NCBI GenBank assembly: GCA_963556145.1
Contig: OY744468.1
Span: forward strand, 2,666,001 to 2,730,000
Direction of reading: 5' to 3'
From: Hygrocybe punicea
Lineage: Eukaryota; Basidiomycota; Agaricomycetes; Agaricales; Hygrophoraceae
DNA: 64,000 nucleotides
Positions 31,002 to 42,541 of this stretch are shown one piece after another. Position 1 is the first letter of the stretch. Every line of letters starts with the position of its first letter. The position numbers were made by a program, and so were the translations under genes. The notes beneath the pieces are model-generated. The model was not told the DNA's origin and searched no databases. It saw only the letters and a list, made by a program, of their open reading frames with translations.

Positions 31002-33860
31002 CTAAACATTGGCTGTAGCAAGGACTAAAAGATCAAAAGCATCCGTTGAAATGCATAGGTCATCATGCACATACAGCGGCCTCTCCCTTTCCTGTTTCTT
31101 AAGCCACTCAGGATTGTACACCTTCCATTGCAAACCACTTGGTGCCACCAATTTGCCTGTTTGTGTGGTTTTGACCCTCAGTGACGGCTTTGCTCCCCCA
31201 TGAATCCCCTGCATGTCTCCAGTGTTGTCAACGAGTCTGAGGTAATCAGATATCTCTGGTGCACGCCATACACAGAGCTTGACGCGAAACACTGACATCA
31301 CACACATGCCCAATTTCTTGGCACCTACCTTCTCTGATGACATACCGTTGACAGACAAACATTTGAGGATCTTTCAGAAGTACTTCCACGTTGACAGATC
31401 GATAGCCTCGATTATTGCTTTTATCTGGATCACTGTCTCCACTGTCTCCATCCTCTTATCCAGTTTCTGTCACTGCATTAGATCACAACTTGTCTATGAA
31501 ACTCGTGAACTCACTCGTTTCCGAAGTGATCTGCTGTTAGCGTCAGCCATCCTCCTCTTGTAATATGACTCGACACGTGTTGTAACCTGCTCAGGCCCCT
31601 CAATCTCACCGCTTGCAGAGTCGAATCGAAGTTGGACTAGGGCCCAGGCTTCCTGTGACCCCTTGAGCTGACCCTGCAGTTCCCCAATGATATACACCTC
31701 AGAAACATCGGGAAGGCCCCATCCGCCCTGTCAAGCTCATGCCTCTAATGAGGCAGTAGATCCATTTCAAGATGATAGCGTTCCACTGTGATCTGAGATA
31801 TCCACAGCCAAAATCGAGCCGCATGTCCTCCCCTGGCCCATTGCCTTTGCCTGCATTGCAAGCAGTGACAGCTTTGTCGTCAGCTGGGGTGTAGGAAACA
31901 AAATCGTTGAACAGGGCTGTTTCGAATAGATGTCTCCAGACCGCTCTCTGTCAAACCCAGTGGTCAGTTTCTCGATTAGTCAATGAGTGGATATCACAAA
32001 CCTTCCAGGCACAGTCATTGTCAGGGCTCATCATAGCTTGTTGTGCTTTATTATAATTGCCATTGCTCTTGTTCTTCTGGACTTTAAGGCCATTTTTTTC
32101 TTCCTACAATTGCCTACGACGATTACCCCCTTGTGATTCAGTCGCCTCAAAACCTCCTCCACAATTACAGCTGTTTGCATAAAGCATGACAGTTGCCACA
32201 TTTTTTTTGTTTATAAGAAAAACAAAGACTTAGTGAAATTTCAAGTGTGAAGTAGTGTATCTCATGAAATACTGAATGGATTGAGATCATTGTAAAGTCA
32301 AATTTTATCTATTCTTCAAGGCCATTTCAGCTGTGTTATTACATTTGAGCTGTGTCTAGTGTATGCTGAGTTATAAGCATAATAAGACAGAGTAGCAGCT
32401 GAACATTGAATGATAAATAGCTCTGTCAATACCTCTTGGATTGAGATACTTGTATGGAGTAAAATGTTCATTTTTTCAATGTGAATCTGCTCAAATAACG
32501 GGATTTCCAATACTTACAGATTCTAAATCCATAGTCTTGATCTCATTCAAATTTAGCAATATTTCTAACTTGCACTCAGAAAATGCTCAACATTGAAAAT
32601 CCCGGTATTTGAGCAGATTCACATTGAAAAAATGAACATTTTACTCCATACAAGTATCTCAATCCAAGAGGTATTGACAGAGCTATTTATCATTCAATGT
32701 TCAGCTGCTACTCTATCTTATTATGCTTATAACTCAGCATACACTAGACACAGCTCAAATGTAATAACACAGCTGAAATGGCCTTGAAGAATAGATAAAA
32801 TTTGACTCTACAATGATCTCAATCCATTCAGTATTTCATGAGATACACTACTTCACACTTGAAATTTCACTAAGTCTTTGTTTTTCTTATAAACAAAAAA
32901 AATGTGGCAACTGTCATGCTTTATAGGCTGTAATGACACAGCTCTGACTAACTGTGTTTTCTGGGTCAAATGTCGCAATGGGGGTGGGGATCTCATCAGA
33001 ATTTGTCCCACTACTTGTTGCCACAGCTGGTGTCGTGCTTGGAGGAGCCGGTCTGAGAGGGACAATCGGGATATCCATCTGTCGGCTTCTGATGAATTTC
33101 TCTTTTGCTTCAAGTCCTCGTGCCGCTCTCTGAGCAGGCACCACAAAATTTGGTCTTGTTAGTGGTGGTCCACGAGGAAACGTCCATGCCAGGTTGGCTG
33201 GGGATGAGGATGTTGTTAAACAGGGCGGCTTTTTTTTCAAGTCATTGGTGATAAGTTTTTGAGACAACAGGCTAGTACTTACAATGTTGGCGTTGAGATT
33301 ATGTCTCAAGGTCATTATCTCATTCACTTTATCGTTCTATGATCTGGGTTATCTCTCCATCAGGAGGGTTTTGTGGGTTCTCTTACCATCAACCTCTCGT
33401 GCTCAACAGCTTTCGCCGATTGCTTGCCAACAAGTTCAGCATTGACCTCCTGTAAGTGGTGTCATTTCCAGCTGTCTCAGCATTATTGGGAATCTCACCG
33501 TGCTCCGCAGCCATTGCTGATCTCTCCCCCACAAGTTAGGCATTGACACCCTGTAAATGGTCCACCTGTCACTCAAATTCCAGGAGTTGTTCCACCAGCT
33601 GCTCCTCAATGTCATTGTCATTTGTCTGGCGCATCAGAACATCCTGGTGTGTGAGCTGTCAAGCAACTTCTTGCTGCCCTTCCTGGTGGAACATCTTCCA
33701 AAACTCTTCTAGCTGTTGGATTTGCCAGGTGACTTGTTCACGTTGCATTAAGTCGATGGTCGCCCTGGCTTGCTCGAGCTCACTTGACATCTGTTCCAAT
33801 TTGCTTAATTCCTTCTTGCGCTCGATTGTCATGTGGATTGCTCTGCGTTCTTGGAAGCAG
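31002..33860 (-). pseudogene. Decayed CACTA companion gene (GMSSE family)
   Basis: Related to the companion genes of the inverted arms. At the 3' end (31358-31002) it reads VNGMSSEKVG ... FRVKLCVWRAPEISDYLRLVD ... LQWKVYNPEWLKKQ. Upstream exons encode YIIGELQGQLKGSQEAWALV (31697-31494), NAIILKWIYCLIRGMSLTGR and WRHLFETALFNDFVSYTPAD (about 31720-31960). The N-terminal part (33880-33400) is a coiled coil, ERKKELSKLEQMSSELEQAR, interrupted by at least two TGA codons and one TAA, where CGA or CAA would fit the helix. A 770-bp fold-back element sits inside the gene. As in the arms, the gene points at the nearby repeat-rich end. Function unknown; clearly non-functional. Confidence 0.55.
32164..32934. 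mobile_element. Fold-back (long inverted repeat) element of about 770 bp
   Basis: 32179-32511 and 32592-32924 are reverse complements (333 bp each; positions sum to 65103), with an 80-bp loop. Similarity resumes outside in the short ATTACAGC / GGCTGTAAT ends. Arms differ at only a few bases. The content is AT-rich, and mirror-image 64-aa frames in the arms are artefacts of the symmetry. No clear target duplication. It interrupts the decayed companion gene. Confidence 0.85.
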
Positions 33861-33899
33861 GCATTGTCCAGTGCCTAGCATACTCAGAGTGAACACAGT

Positions 33900-34361
33900 G
33901 ACTCAAGTGTATCCTACCATATAGTGCACACTGCATACATTATCATATCGGGTGTGGGACAGCCCCCCAACAACATGCCTTTTGTCTGGTCAGCTCAAAA
34001 CTTGGTCATCTTGTGCTATGTCTTGTGTGTGTAGCGGTAGTATGTTAGACATGTTGTAGATTAATGGCTCCTGGCCGCAGGCTCTGATTGTATCTCATCA
34101 TAACAATTGTCATCAAAGTAGCATCGTTTTTGTCTTATTATCTTCATGAAGTAGACAATATTTTACATTGATACACGATATGCCAAAACCCAATTAATAG
34201 TCTTCAAAATTACACAAGACACAGATCCCAGATCGGCCTCTTGTGCGGATATTTTTGGCAAATGATTGCCATGCCAATTGTTGGTGGTGATTCAGGCCAC
34301 TGTCAATGACACTCACTCATCGCAATCATGGTAATTTATTGATCCAATGTGTACAATTTGC
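33900..34361. other. Interval with no recognised feature
   Basis: AT-rich and gene-free between the companion pseudogene and the F-box/LRR fragment. Confidence 0.4.
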
Positions 34362-35211
34362 CTATGTGTAGAATTCATTAGTGAGTGATGCCAGCTCAAA
34401 TAAAAATCTCACTAATTCTATCCCCGTGAAGTCGAAATGAGACTTGCTGGTGGAGACGATGACCTCCTCCAATTCCATAGGGAATCTTTGAAGATCCTTG
34501 AGCAGTGAAGTTCCCTCCCATGACGAAAATGCTATCTCCAGTCGATGGAGCTGGGAGCAGCCTGGATGGCTCAAAACATAGTCTATTGTGAATGGTGTTG
34601 GGCTTGTGGGATCTATCAGTATAATGAGCTCAGTCAAGCTGAGAGGTGGTTCAAAGGCATCCATGAGGGGTGTGATAACTTGAGGTGGCCCACTCAATTC
34701 TTGCAGACCTGAATGATGTAATTTGGTGAAGTTGACCTTTTTGTGTTTAGCACAACGTGAGGTCCCCTTAAGGTTGAGTGTGACCAAATCTGAGTGATGT
34801 TGGAGGTGAAAACAAAGACTTGAAGGGGGGACATCGCAAGGGACTGAGATAGTCCTGAGCATAGGGATATCAAGTTGTCGGAGAACTTGCACCCAATGTG
34901 TGGGCATGAGGCAAAGGTCTTGTAGATGAAGGATGCTGAGGTGTTGCAAAGAGGTAGGGTGTCAATAGCCAGATGGCTTTAAGTTGGAGGGTGCTATGGC
35001 CTGGGTCAGCATGCTGGTATGCTAACTTGGGGATTTTGGGGATTGATGTGGTTAAAGCGTCCAATGCATGAATGGTCAATGTCTCGCAACATCTTGCACA
35101 TTGCAGCACAGCAAGTGTAGCCTCCGGGGCTCTAGTGTCAAACCAGATGACTAATTGCCGTGTAAACATTGAAATCTTGAGGGACTTGAAGAAGCTACAC
35201 AGAACTCTCAC
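34362..35211 (-). pseudogene. F-box/LRR-type gene, 3' half without F-box
   Basis: Two overlapping minus-strand frames (35211-34870 and 34949-34362) encode a leucine-rich, solenoid-like protein. Segments such as FTRQLVIWFDTRAPEATLAV, SDLVTLNLKGTSR, LSLTELIILIDPTS and CSQLHRLEIAF resemble mushroom F-box/LRR proteins, which recruit substrates to SCF ubiquitin ligases. No F-box is present at its 5' end, and the two frames need a frameshift or intron to join. The beginning, KISMFTRQLVIWFDTRAPEAT, resembles the end of the F-box fragment at 36975-37463 (VNVSTFSQVVAVQVWHRSS). Both may derive from one gene family or from one gene split by an inversion. Confidence 0.45.
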
Positions 35212-35402
35212 TTGGGTAGGGGCATCGGCGTCTTCTGAAGTGAGGCCAACGCCTCCAATGCGCGCGCACGCAAACGAACGTGAACGGGGTGGAGTGGCAG
35301 TTGTCGAGCAGCGGGGGGTGGTGCATCCACCCCCGCTCCTTCATGGTATGTTATTTTTATTCTTTCTTTTATTGATTTTATTTGTATATAACGGAACGCG
35401 GC

Positions 35403-35456
35403 ACAACACCACCACCACCATGCAACACCACCACCACCACCACCACCATGCAACAC
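35403..35456. repeat. CAC trinucleotide microsatellite
   Basis: CAACACCACCACC-type runs, broken by two CATGCAACAC units. Confidence 0.8.
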
Positions 35457-35839
35457 CAATGCGGCCAACGCGGGGTCAACCCGCCCGCCGCACGTGTACA
35501 ACACGCATGACGCATCGGGACACCCACGCGGAGAGGCCCGTATGCCACCACCACGCGCTCGCCGAAAACAACCAACGCAGGACCAACGCGGGGCCAACAC
35601 GCCCGTCGTCGCGTGCACAATGCGTCTGACGCATCGGGGCATCACCACCACCACCATCACACCCAATCGACAACAGCCGAGGCGGAACACACGCGTTCGA
35701 CGCGTGTGTTTCGCTAGGACAGGGCCGTGCAGCCCACCAACCCCCAATCCCACCTTGTAATGAGGCTAGCCACGTCGATTGACATGTGCAGCGCTCTTGC
35801 GAGGTCAGATGGGAGGGAGGGCCCCCAGCCCATGCGGTT

Positions 35840-35998
35840 CGCGGTTCAGACCGCGTCTGGACCGAAACCAAACCGACATAAACCGTTTACGTCGGTTTCG
35901 GTTTCGGTTTGGGATTTTTTGGTAGGAACCAAACCGTTCGGTTTCGGTTTGGGGCAAAAAGGCCGAAAACCGGACCGAACCGAACTTCCCCATCACTA
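35840..35998. mobile_element. Remnant of hAT-like MITE with GGTTTCGGTTTCGG motif
   Basis: The right end is CTTCCCCATCACTA, close to CTTCCCCAACACTA at 37935. Inside are repeated GGTTTCGGTTT words and their complement. TAGTG-type termini are those of the hAT MITE at 57120-57461. The left end and target duplication were not found. Confidence 0.4.
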
Positions 35999-36356
35999 AA
36001 CTCAACAAAGAAACATAACTCAACAAAGAAGCGTAACTTGACAAAGAAGCTTACCTCCTGACCAAGCGCTCCCTGACGAGTGGCGATCTAAGAAAATACC
36101 CAGGCTGACGGGAGTGGGGTGCAAACCTCTGCATGATCTTTTGAAGTGGGAGTCTACCAGGTTTGAGGCTATCAAGGTTGGTCTCTTCTCATACTCATCC
36201 CAGTTCATTGTTCTGCCTAACAAGCTTATCAGAAGCACTTGCGATTTTATGTTGATAAACATCTCCAGAAAACAGTCTGCTTCACAGAACAGAACCAAGA
36301 TGATCTTAACAACGTGAAAGCTCAAGTGAGTGAGACCACCTCATGTTGAGATCTAG

Positions 36357-36632
36357 ATGGTCGCTAACCCACCAAAGATGTCTGTAGAATTTCCACTATT
36401 GAAGGACTATGAGAATATGTGGCCAATTGAGCAGCTGCTAATTGCTCAACTTAAATACTCCTTGGCTGCTTCTAAAGACTCTATGACTAAGAAGGCTGTT
36501 GAGGATGTGTGCAAAAAAGTGGCCACTGTGTCCCTTCGAGGGTCCACAACTCAGAGGTTTGCTGGGGAAAAGCATGAGAAGGTGACTACTGTCCCTCCTC
36601 GACCAGCCACTCATGCACATCGTCAATCTTGA
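36357..36632 (+). other. 91-aa open frame of unknown origin
   Basis: The frame contains MWPIEQLLIAQLKYSLAASK, which could be an amphipathic helical segment, and a basic tail. I do not recognise a family. It lies between F-box fragments in an element-rich interval and may be a gene relic. Confidence 0.2.
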
Positions 36633-36974
36633 ACTACATCTTTTGTACCTAGTTGCGATGAGGATCATCAATATATCAGGTTCAGGGTGAGAGATAATAA
36701 GAGGAACACAACAAAGAGAAACACAATAAAAGCATTCCACATATTTTAAAAGGCAACTTATTTGCAACACTCTGTCTAGAATGGCTATCATCCTCAGTCG
36801 CCTCCTACCTTGTCCGATTGATTATACTGCCTACCGATTCACCACTGGATGGCTGGATTATGTGTGTGCAAATTTTCTGCTCGTGGTTGTACCTAACCCA
36901 AGCAATGTGTACAGACACTGGCAACGTATCTGTTTATCCTTCAAAGTGATGCTCACCAATCTTGAAAGTGCAAA

Positions 36975-37463
36975 TTGTCAGAGCTGTCCAATGACCCAGC
37001 AGATGAGGCTCCACCATCAAAGAGGATTAGTAGATTGCTGGAGCCTGGGATATACAGACACTGCAAGTGGAAGGCTGACTATGACCTGGACAATCAACTT
37101 GTTACTAAAATTGCAAGGCTGGAGTGCCATGGTTCTCTGAGGACGATGGATGCAATGAGTGGGGTAGTATTCACAAATGCCCCCAATCTACTCCACCTCC
37201 CTGTGGAGACCATTCACATAATCGGCACATATGCAAGTATAGAGACCCTCCACGTGTTGACAGCTGTCTGTCATTATCTCACCCATTGCTTCATTATGCC
37301 ATATCTCAAATGCCAAGGACTCAAAGTACCAAATCTTGATCAATTATATGCAACTGTCAATGTCTCAACTTTCTCGCAAGTAGTGGCCGTCCAAGTTTGG
37401 CACCGATCATCCAGCTTCAGAGCTGTCGATGTTGCCGAAATTGCGTGTCTGGTGCGGCGTTGA
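36975..37463 (+). pseudogene. F-box gene, 5' half
   Basis: This 162-aa frame has an F-box at residues about 68-112. NLLHLPVETIHIIGTYASIE followed by TLHVLTAVCHYLTHCFIMPYL fits the F-box pattern of Leu-Pro, Ile, then V-C-x2-L. F-box proteins bind Skp1 in SCF ubiquitin ligases. The protein stops soon after at VDVAEIACLVRR, where a leucine-rich substrate-binding part would be expected. From there a GTG/GTTG-rich low-complexity stretch begins. A leucine-rich half of the same type stands in inverted orientation at 34362-35211. Confidence 0.5.
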
Positions 37464-38461
37464 TCGCTGCTGTCGTGGTTGTGGCCGTCATGGTGGCAGT
37501 CACTGTCGTTGCCGTCGTAGTGGTGGTGATGGTGATGGTGGTAATGGTGGTGATGGTGGTGTGCGTCAACCTGTAATGTGTTAATGCGTTAGTTAAGTTC
37601 GAATAAATATAAATAAAAAACATACGAGGGCGGCAGGGAGTACCCCGCCGCCCGTTTTGTTGACCTCGGGTGCTCCATCGTCCTCATTTGGCGTACATCG
37701 GGGGTGTTGTTGGTGGGGGTTGGTGAATTTGGGTGACTTTCGAAGTCAGCCAAGTACTGTCGGTTTGTGGTTCAAACTCAGTTTGAAACCGTTTCGGCCC
37801 GCGGCCAAATCTCCAAACCGGAGACCAAACCGTTCGGTCTCAGCCGAAATTTCCCAAACCGAAACCGAAACCGGCGGTTTCGGTTCGGTCTAAACCGGGT
37901 TTGGGTCGGTCTGAGACCAAACTTCCCCAACACTAGTTGAGTTAAGCTTCTTTGTCGAGTTCCTTGGAGGGATGAGTCCTTGTCATCTGAGCTCTCGAGT
38001 GAGCTTAGGGGGCTCAACTGTTGGCAGCTATCAGGATGATAGCGGGTTGCAACAGGTGATAAAAAGCGGAGTGGAGGATCAACCCTCACAATGTCTTCAT
38101 GTGCCAGCAAAGGAAGACAGTTTTGAGCAAAACTGACCAGGTCATTGGCTGCAAGCAAGACAATGATGGGGGGTGGGGGAGGTGTAGGCTTAGCAAATGC
38201 AGCTATTGGTGTGGAGGTGGACACAGCTGCAGACATATACATCACCAGTTGCCTGAGGTGACGATGAGTCTCTCCATAAATAAGAATGGCAACCTTCCAT
38301 ATAAGGTCATAGATGACATAACACAATTACAATTGTCCCATTGAATGCAGTAACACAATTGTACACCAGCATTTCAAGATGGGTGAGCAGATGGTCTCGT
38401 CTCAGAAAGACCTCACCACATAATGACCAAAAAACCATCATCTCTTACTGGCAAATAGATC
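37464..38461. other. GTGGTGATG low-complexity tract and hAT-like remnant
   Basis: 37470-37565 is a GTG/ATGGTGGT microsatellite. 37755-37935 is a MITE-like sequence starting TACTGTCGGTTTG and ending CTTCCCCAACACTA, full of AAACCG/CGGTTT words. 37936-38461 has no recognised gene. Confidence 0.45.
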
Positions 38462-39792
38462 TTGCAGGGAACTTTGACTGGCCACTGCCGAGTGGTCCTA
38501 TGTCTGGGAACCACACATGATGGCTCCATTCTCGCTAGCAGAGGTGCATGTAAGCCAGTCTGCACTGCCCCAGTTTGTCCATGTTCGACTAGGTACAGAT
38601 GGTGTAAAACTGTGGAGTCTGGCAATGATGGAGGCTATTCAGACTCCAGCTGGAGTCAGTGTGAGAGGGGCTACCACTAGGCTTGTCTGGATTAGGTGCG
38701 AGGACGAGCTAGATGAGATACTATTTTATGGGACACAAAACGGCCATCTCATCTGCTGGCAACAATCACAATCACAAAACAAGCCATCCTTTGAGGAAGT
38801 GCGATGCGTACAGCTGGCCAATCTGGGTGAAGTGACAGGGCTTGCCTTCGATGCAGCTTCAAACTACCTCACAGTGTGCAGTCAGAACTTGATTGTACTC
38901 CTGTTCAGGATTGACAGTTTGATGAAGCTCCACGTCATCTTCTCTGTCAAAATTGAGAACTTCCTCCCGAAAGTGATAGCTTTTGGTCATATTAGTGGTG
39001 ATACCTGGGAGGTGTTGGTTTTTGGAATGCATGATGGTAGGATGTAAGCCGCCATCTCCACCATCCATTAACACCCATGAACGCCAAGATCCACAGACAT
39101 ACACTAGGAGGAAATGACAGAAAAATTGAGTGTATGCATGATATCGGAGGGAAGATGTATGTACCTGGAACAACTATTTCATGAACTGGAGCCAATTTGA
39201 TAAGCCACAGTGGTGACACCACTGTCAACATGAAAAAAGGAGTGTTCTGTATTGATGAGCCTGCACAGGGCGTGGTGATCTACAGGCTCGAGACAGGAGC
39301 CCAAATTTGCACATTCCCAATCCCAGTTACCCAATTGATGAGGCTGTGACAAATCGACTTAGTGGAAGATTGCCATGTGATTGTCAGTGGAAGTGACCAT
39401 GGGGTGGTCTACATCTTCGATAGGCAAAGTGGGGCTACCATCAATGAGTTGTGAATTGATGCAGATGACTGGGTGCAGACTGTCAAAGTGGGTGTGGGTG
39501 CTTCATGTCTCGGGATGTCTGATGATAGTTGCAGGCTATGGAGATCAACAGTGTTCCTGTTGTGCTTGCTGTGAAGTCGTGCGAAGTCATTGGTGATAAT
39601 GCAATCTTCATGTGGAGAAAGGTATCAGACAAGCAATCAGGTCACAATGCTAAAACATCTCACCAGGCGATGGTTGTTATGAAGTATATACTTCAATTTC
39701 TGATGTTCGTGGCATCCGTCGCATTCACACACCAGAACTTCGCAGCGGGATATGACTTCTTTGGGAATAGAGTGATGAGATCATATGGCTAG
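38462..39792 (+). pseudogene. WD40-repeat protein pseudogene with C-terminal membrane segment
   Basis: The frames encode blades of a beta-propeller: EILFYGTQNGHLICWQQSQS, LGEVTGLAFDAASNYLTVCS, EVLVFGMHDGRM, VFCIDEPAQGVVIYRLETGA, and VIVSGSDHGVVYIFDRQSGA. The 3' end (39529-39792) has a hydrophobic segment, YILQFLMFVASVAFTHQNF, that looks like a membrane anchor. Several stops, for example after TQLMRL and after ATINEL near 39348 and 39453, and frame changes show it is dead. WD40 proteins with such a tail are, as far as I recall, a multicopy family in mushrooms. It lies between the two palindromic-repeat clusters, so it may be transposon cargo. Confidence 0.6.
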
Positions 39793-39829
39793 TAGAGTTT
39801 TGATATGTGATGTGGTGAGAGATGGGCAA

Positions 39830-40115
39830 TGTGCAACGTTAAACATTGAACAGAATAACAGCTGTAGATTGTGTGACTCAGTGAGAGGCCAGACATCATA
39901 GTGTGAACAAAGCTGAAAGGAATGGCGGATGAACCTGCCTGGTGTTAGACAACTGGCAGGTTGAGTGCCAGAAAAAGGGCAGAGGCTGAAGACTGAAAAC
40001 AGCACAGACATCTGCCCAACGTTAAACATCGGGCAGGTGGGTCAGCAATGGAAAAGCAGAGGCTCAAGGCATCTGCCCAATGTTAAACATCGGGCAGATG
40101 GGAGTTGAGTACAAA
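39830..40115. repeat. Palindromic subterminal-like repeats, second cluster
   Basis: Three copies of a palindrome centred on GTTAAACAT occur near 39838, 40017 and 40077. The last two have the form CTGCCCAAYGTTAAACATC then GGGCAG. The same core occurs at 30.5-31.0 kb. The pair may mark the two ends of one element of about 9.5 kb. Confidence 0.6.
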
Positions 40116-40168
40116 GAGCGCTGGCCACATGTGAGCATGTTAGATGGATACTCTTCCACCCCTAGCCT

Positions 40169-42395
40169 ATGATCTCTTCAATGGACAGGTCACAATGGAC
40201 AATGTCAGGCCCTGCTCCACATCCAGTGGATTTCCAACGTCCACACCGATCTCCACATAACCTTCCAGTTCTCCACTGCCATGCTCTTGTCAACAATGCG
40301 ATCTTCACTCACACTACTGAAGAACTTGTCAGTGGGCACTTCAAATTGCTGGACCCCCTTCCATATCAAAGTGATGCTGCCCATCCAACATCTCCAATCC
40401 TTGGCGATATCTGGCATGTCAACTGGGTAAGGAATGCACTCCTGTACATGATACTCGTCCCTCTCCACCAGCACTTCACTGGCCCTCTTTTCGGCCATCT
40501 CTACACCTCTGATTTTCTTCTGGAAAAGCAGCCACGTGGTTTGGCTTTGGCCTCTAGCCTTGTGCATGATTGGACAAGTCTTGAATGCAACGTACAGGCT
40601 ATGCTGTCAGCCATGCACTCTCACTGCCTGTGGGAAGGATCAATGCCGTATATGTTCCAGTATTTGGCTGCCCCACACCGATATGGCTATCAGCTCTCCT
40701 ATTGTAACCATCAGGATGTGCAAATCATCACTATGCATTCTCGAAATGCATTTGTCCCTCTCATGGCAACCATCTCATTTTGCCTCCTCATTTTGGAGGC
40801 TAAAACTCAGACCCACAGTGTCGAATGGTGAACCAAAGTGCTCAAAAGCACTGGAATCCATCATGAATGGCTTACGGAGCTCGAGTTATCTGTGGTCGGA
40901 AATAAGCTCATTCCAAGAGTAGGTGGAATCATCGACATGAACTCCTGCAACTTCACGTTCATGCTGCCGCTGCTTTGGAAAATGAAGATGCCACTTTTTG
41001 TCCACTGGGGGAACATTGATGACTGCCCCTTACATGTCCAACAATTTTTGGCAACCTATCATTTAGTCCCAAGTCACACCGATATCAAGCACCTCTGCGC
41101 TCAGATTTTGGCCATCCAACCACCTGGGTCCAACGAAAATGTCGCTCTTAATTCCAATGAAAACAGTGAGGTCGCTCCTGATTCACCCCCTTGGCATTTC
41201 CCACCCGTCGAATGATACAGTGGTCAGTGAGAGGGAGAGGATTGGAAAGAGTTCTTTGCTTGCCATGTGACACAGAATGCTTTGTGAATAGAAAGGGAAA
41301 CAGCTGAGCAAAGGCAGTCTTGGATGCAGCAGGAGGTGGTAGCTAGGGAAATGCAGGGGTGATCCCAGGATACATTTGTCTGTATCCGTACTCGTACTCC
41401 CCACAGATACAGATGCAATATCCACGGATTTTACCCACGGATTCCCGATCAAAATGAGCTGGAGATCACCTGAAACGGTCAAGAATTGACTGAGATAGAG
41501 TCCAATCAATGTTTAGTCTCTCTGATCTCAGTCAATTCTTGACCGTTTTGGATGATCTCCGGCTCATTTTGAAGCCCACGGATACGAGAATCTGTATCTG
41601 TACTCGTACTCTTAAGAGTATGGATACCTGCGGATCGGGATTTACCCTTATCCCTACATTTCCCTAGTGGTAGCTGCCAAAGGTTGCACACCAGGGAGGA
41701 AAGGGGCTTGGGTTTATTACTGGGATGATGTAGATGGTTTCCTCATTCGTAGAGCTGCAGGCTGCAACAAGTACAATATTTTATGGGACAATTATGCCCC
41801 TAGACAGCGCCAATATGATTCAGTCAATAATGAGTGGGATCTCTGCAAAGAGGTTGCATCTAAGGATCAACCAGATAATGGCTGTGATTACTCAGGTGAC
41901 TCTTTCTATGACACCCCTCCCTTCCTTCCAGAAGAGAATCCATCTCACTTTCCTGACCACAATGAGGGGCCATACTCTTCAGCATCAGATCTAGAATGAG
42001 TCCATGGTACATGGGAGGCCCAGGAATCGACCATCGACTCTGAAGAGACTGTTGAAGACCTGGCATACTCTTGCTTCAGCTTCGTGAACCCTCTCCTTCC
42101 TCTACCTGAGCCCAAGACTAATGCGGCTTGGTTATTGGTCAAGAATTCGCTTGGTTTCCACTGGAAAAGTTGTGCTTTGCCTTCGAAAGATGTTAGGGGT
42201 TCTATGATGGCCTTTTTCAACCATCTAGCATCCACCAAGTCAGTCAATGATATAACTCCTGTGGTGTATGACATTTTACAAGATGGTATGCCTGTGCATG
42301 ATGGCAAGGTCCACTTTTGTCGCGAGATTTTGGTAGTCATATGCACGGGTAGTGAAACCCATGTGGGGAGCCCTTTCAGCATATCTTTTCCATGA
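40169..42395 (+). pseudogene. Multicopy mushroom protein of unknown function, broken by a stop and a MITE
   Basis: Three pieces form one gene. 40169-41215 encodes VHDWTSLECNVQAMLSAM, HRYGYQLSYCNHQDVQ, SRNAFVPLMATISFCLL and, after an in-frame TGA at 40829-40831, STGIHHEWLTELELSVVG and GGIIDMNSCNFTFMLPLLW. A second piece beyond a hAT MITE (41344-41666) encodes PGRKGAWVYYWDDVDGFLIR and ILWDNYAPRQRQYDSVNNEW. A third (42084-42395) encodes WLLVKNSLGFHWKSCALPSK. I recall similar proteins as a large family in Agaricomycetes, but no function is known and no catalytic motif is visible. The TGA stands in VEW*TKVLK, where a Trp or Arg codon would fit. Splice sites between the pieces were not settled. Confidence 0.5.
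41344..41666. mobile_element. hAT-type MITE, 323 bp, with perfect 8-bp target duplication
   Basis: The termini are inverted repeats TAGGGAAATGCAGGG (left) and TAGGGAAATGTAGGG (right, reverse complement). The element is flanked on both sides by GTGGTAGC (41336-41343 and 41667-41674), an 8-bp duplication typical of hAT elements. Inside there is a long imperfect palindrome, with AATGAGCTGGAGATCA and GTCAAGAATTGACTGAGAT mirrored around 41503. It carries no coding capacity. It interrupts the coding region at a VVA/VVA duplication. Confidence 0.93.
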
Positions 42396-42541
42396 TACAT
42401 GGGTCAGCCGAGATGGACAATTCCCACTCCAAGTGGGCTGGCTTATCTCGGCCGACCAATATCTTTCTCCAGGGCAGATGGCTTGGCCGAGGGTTCCATG
42501 TTCAGAGAAGCATGGGTTGGCTGAAGCAGAGGGATATATCG

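Noticed and set aside
32316..32787. Two almost identical 64-aa frames facing each other
   Set aside because: They are a by-product of the 333-bp inverted repeat; no coding signal.
37421..37620. Thr-rich minus-strand frame
   Set aside because: Reads through a GTGGTGATG microsatellite; not a gene.
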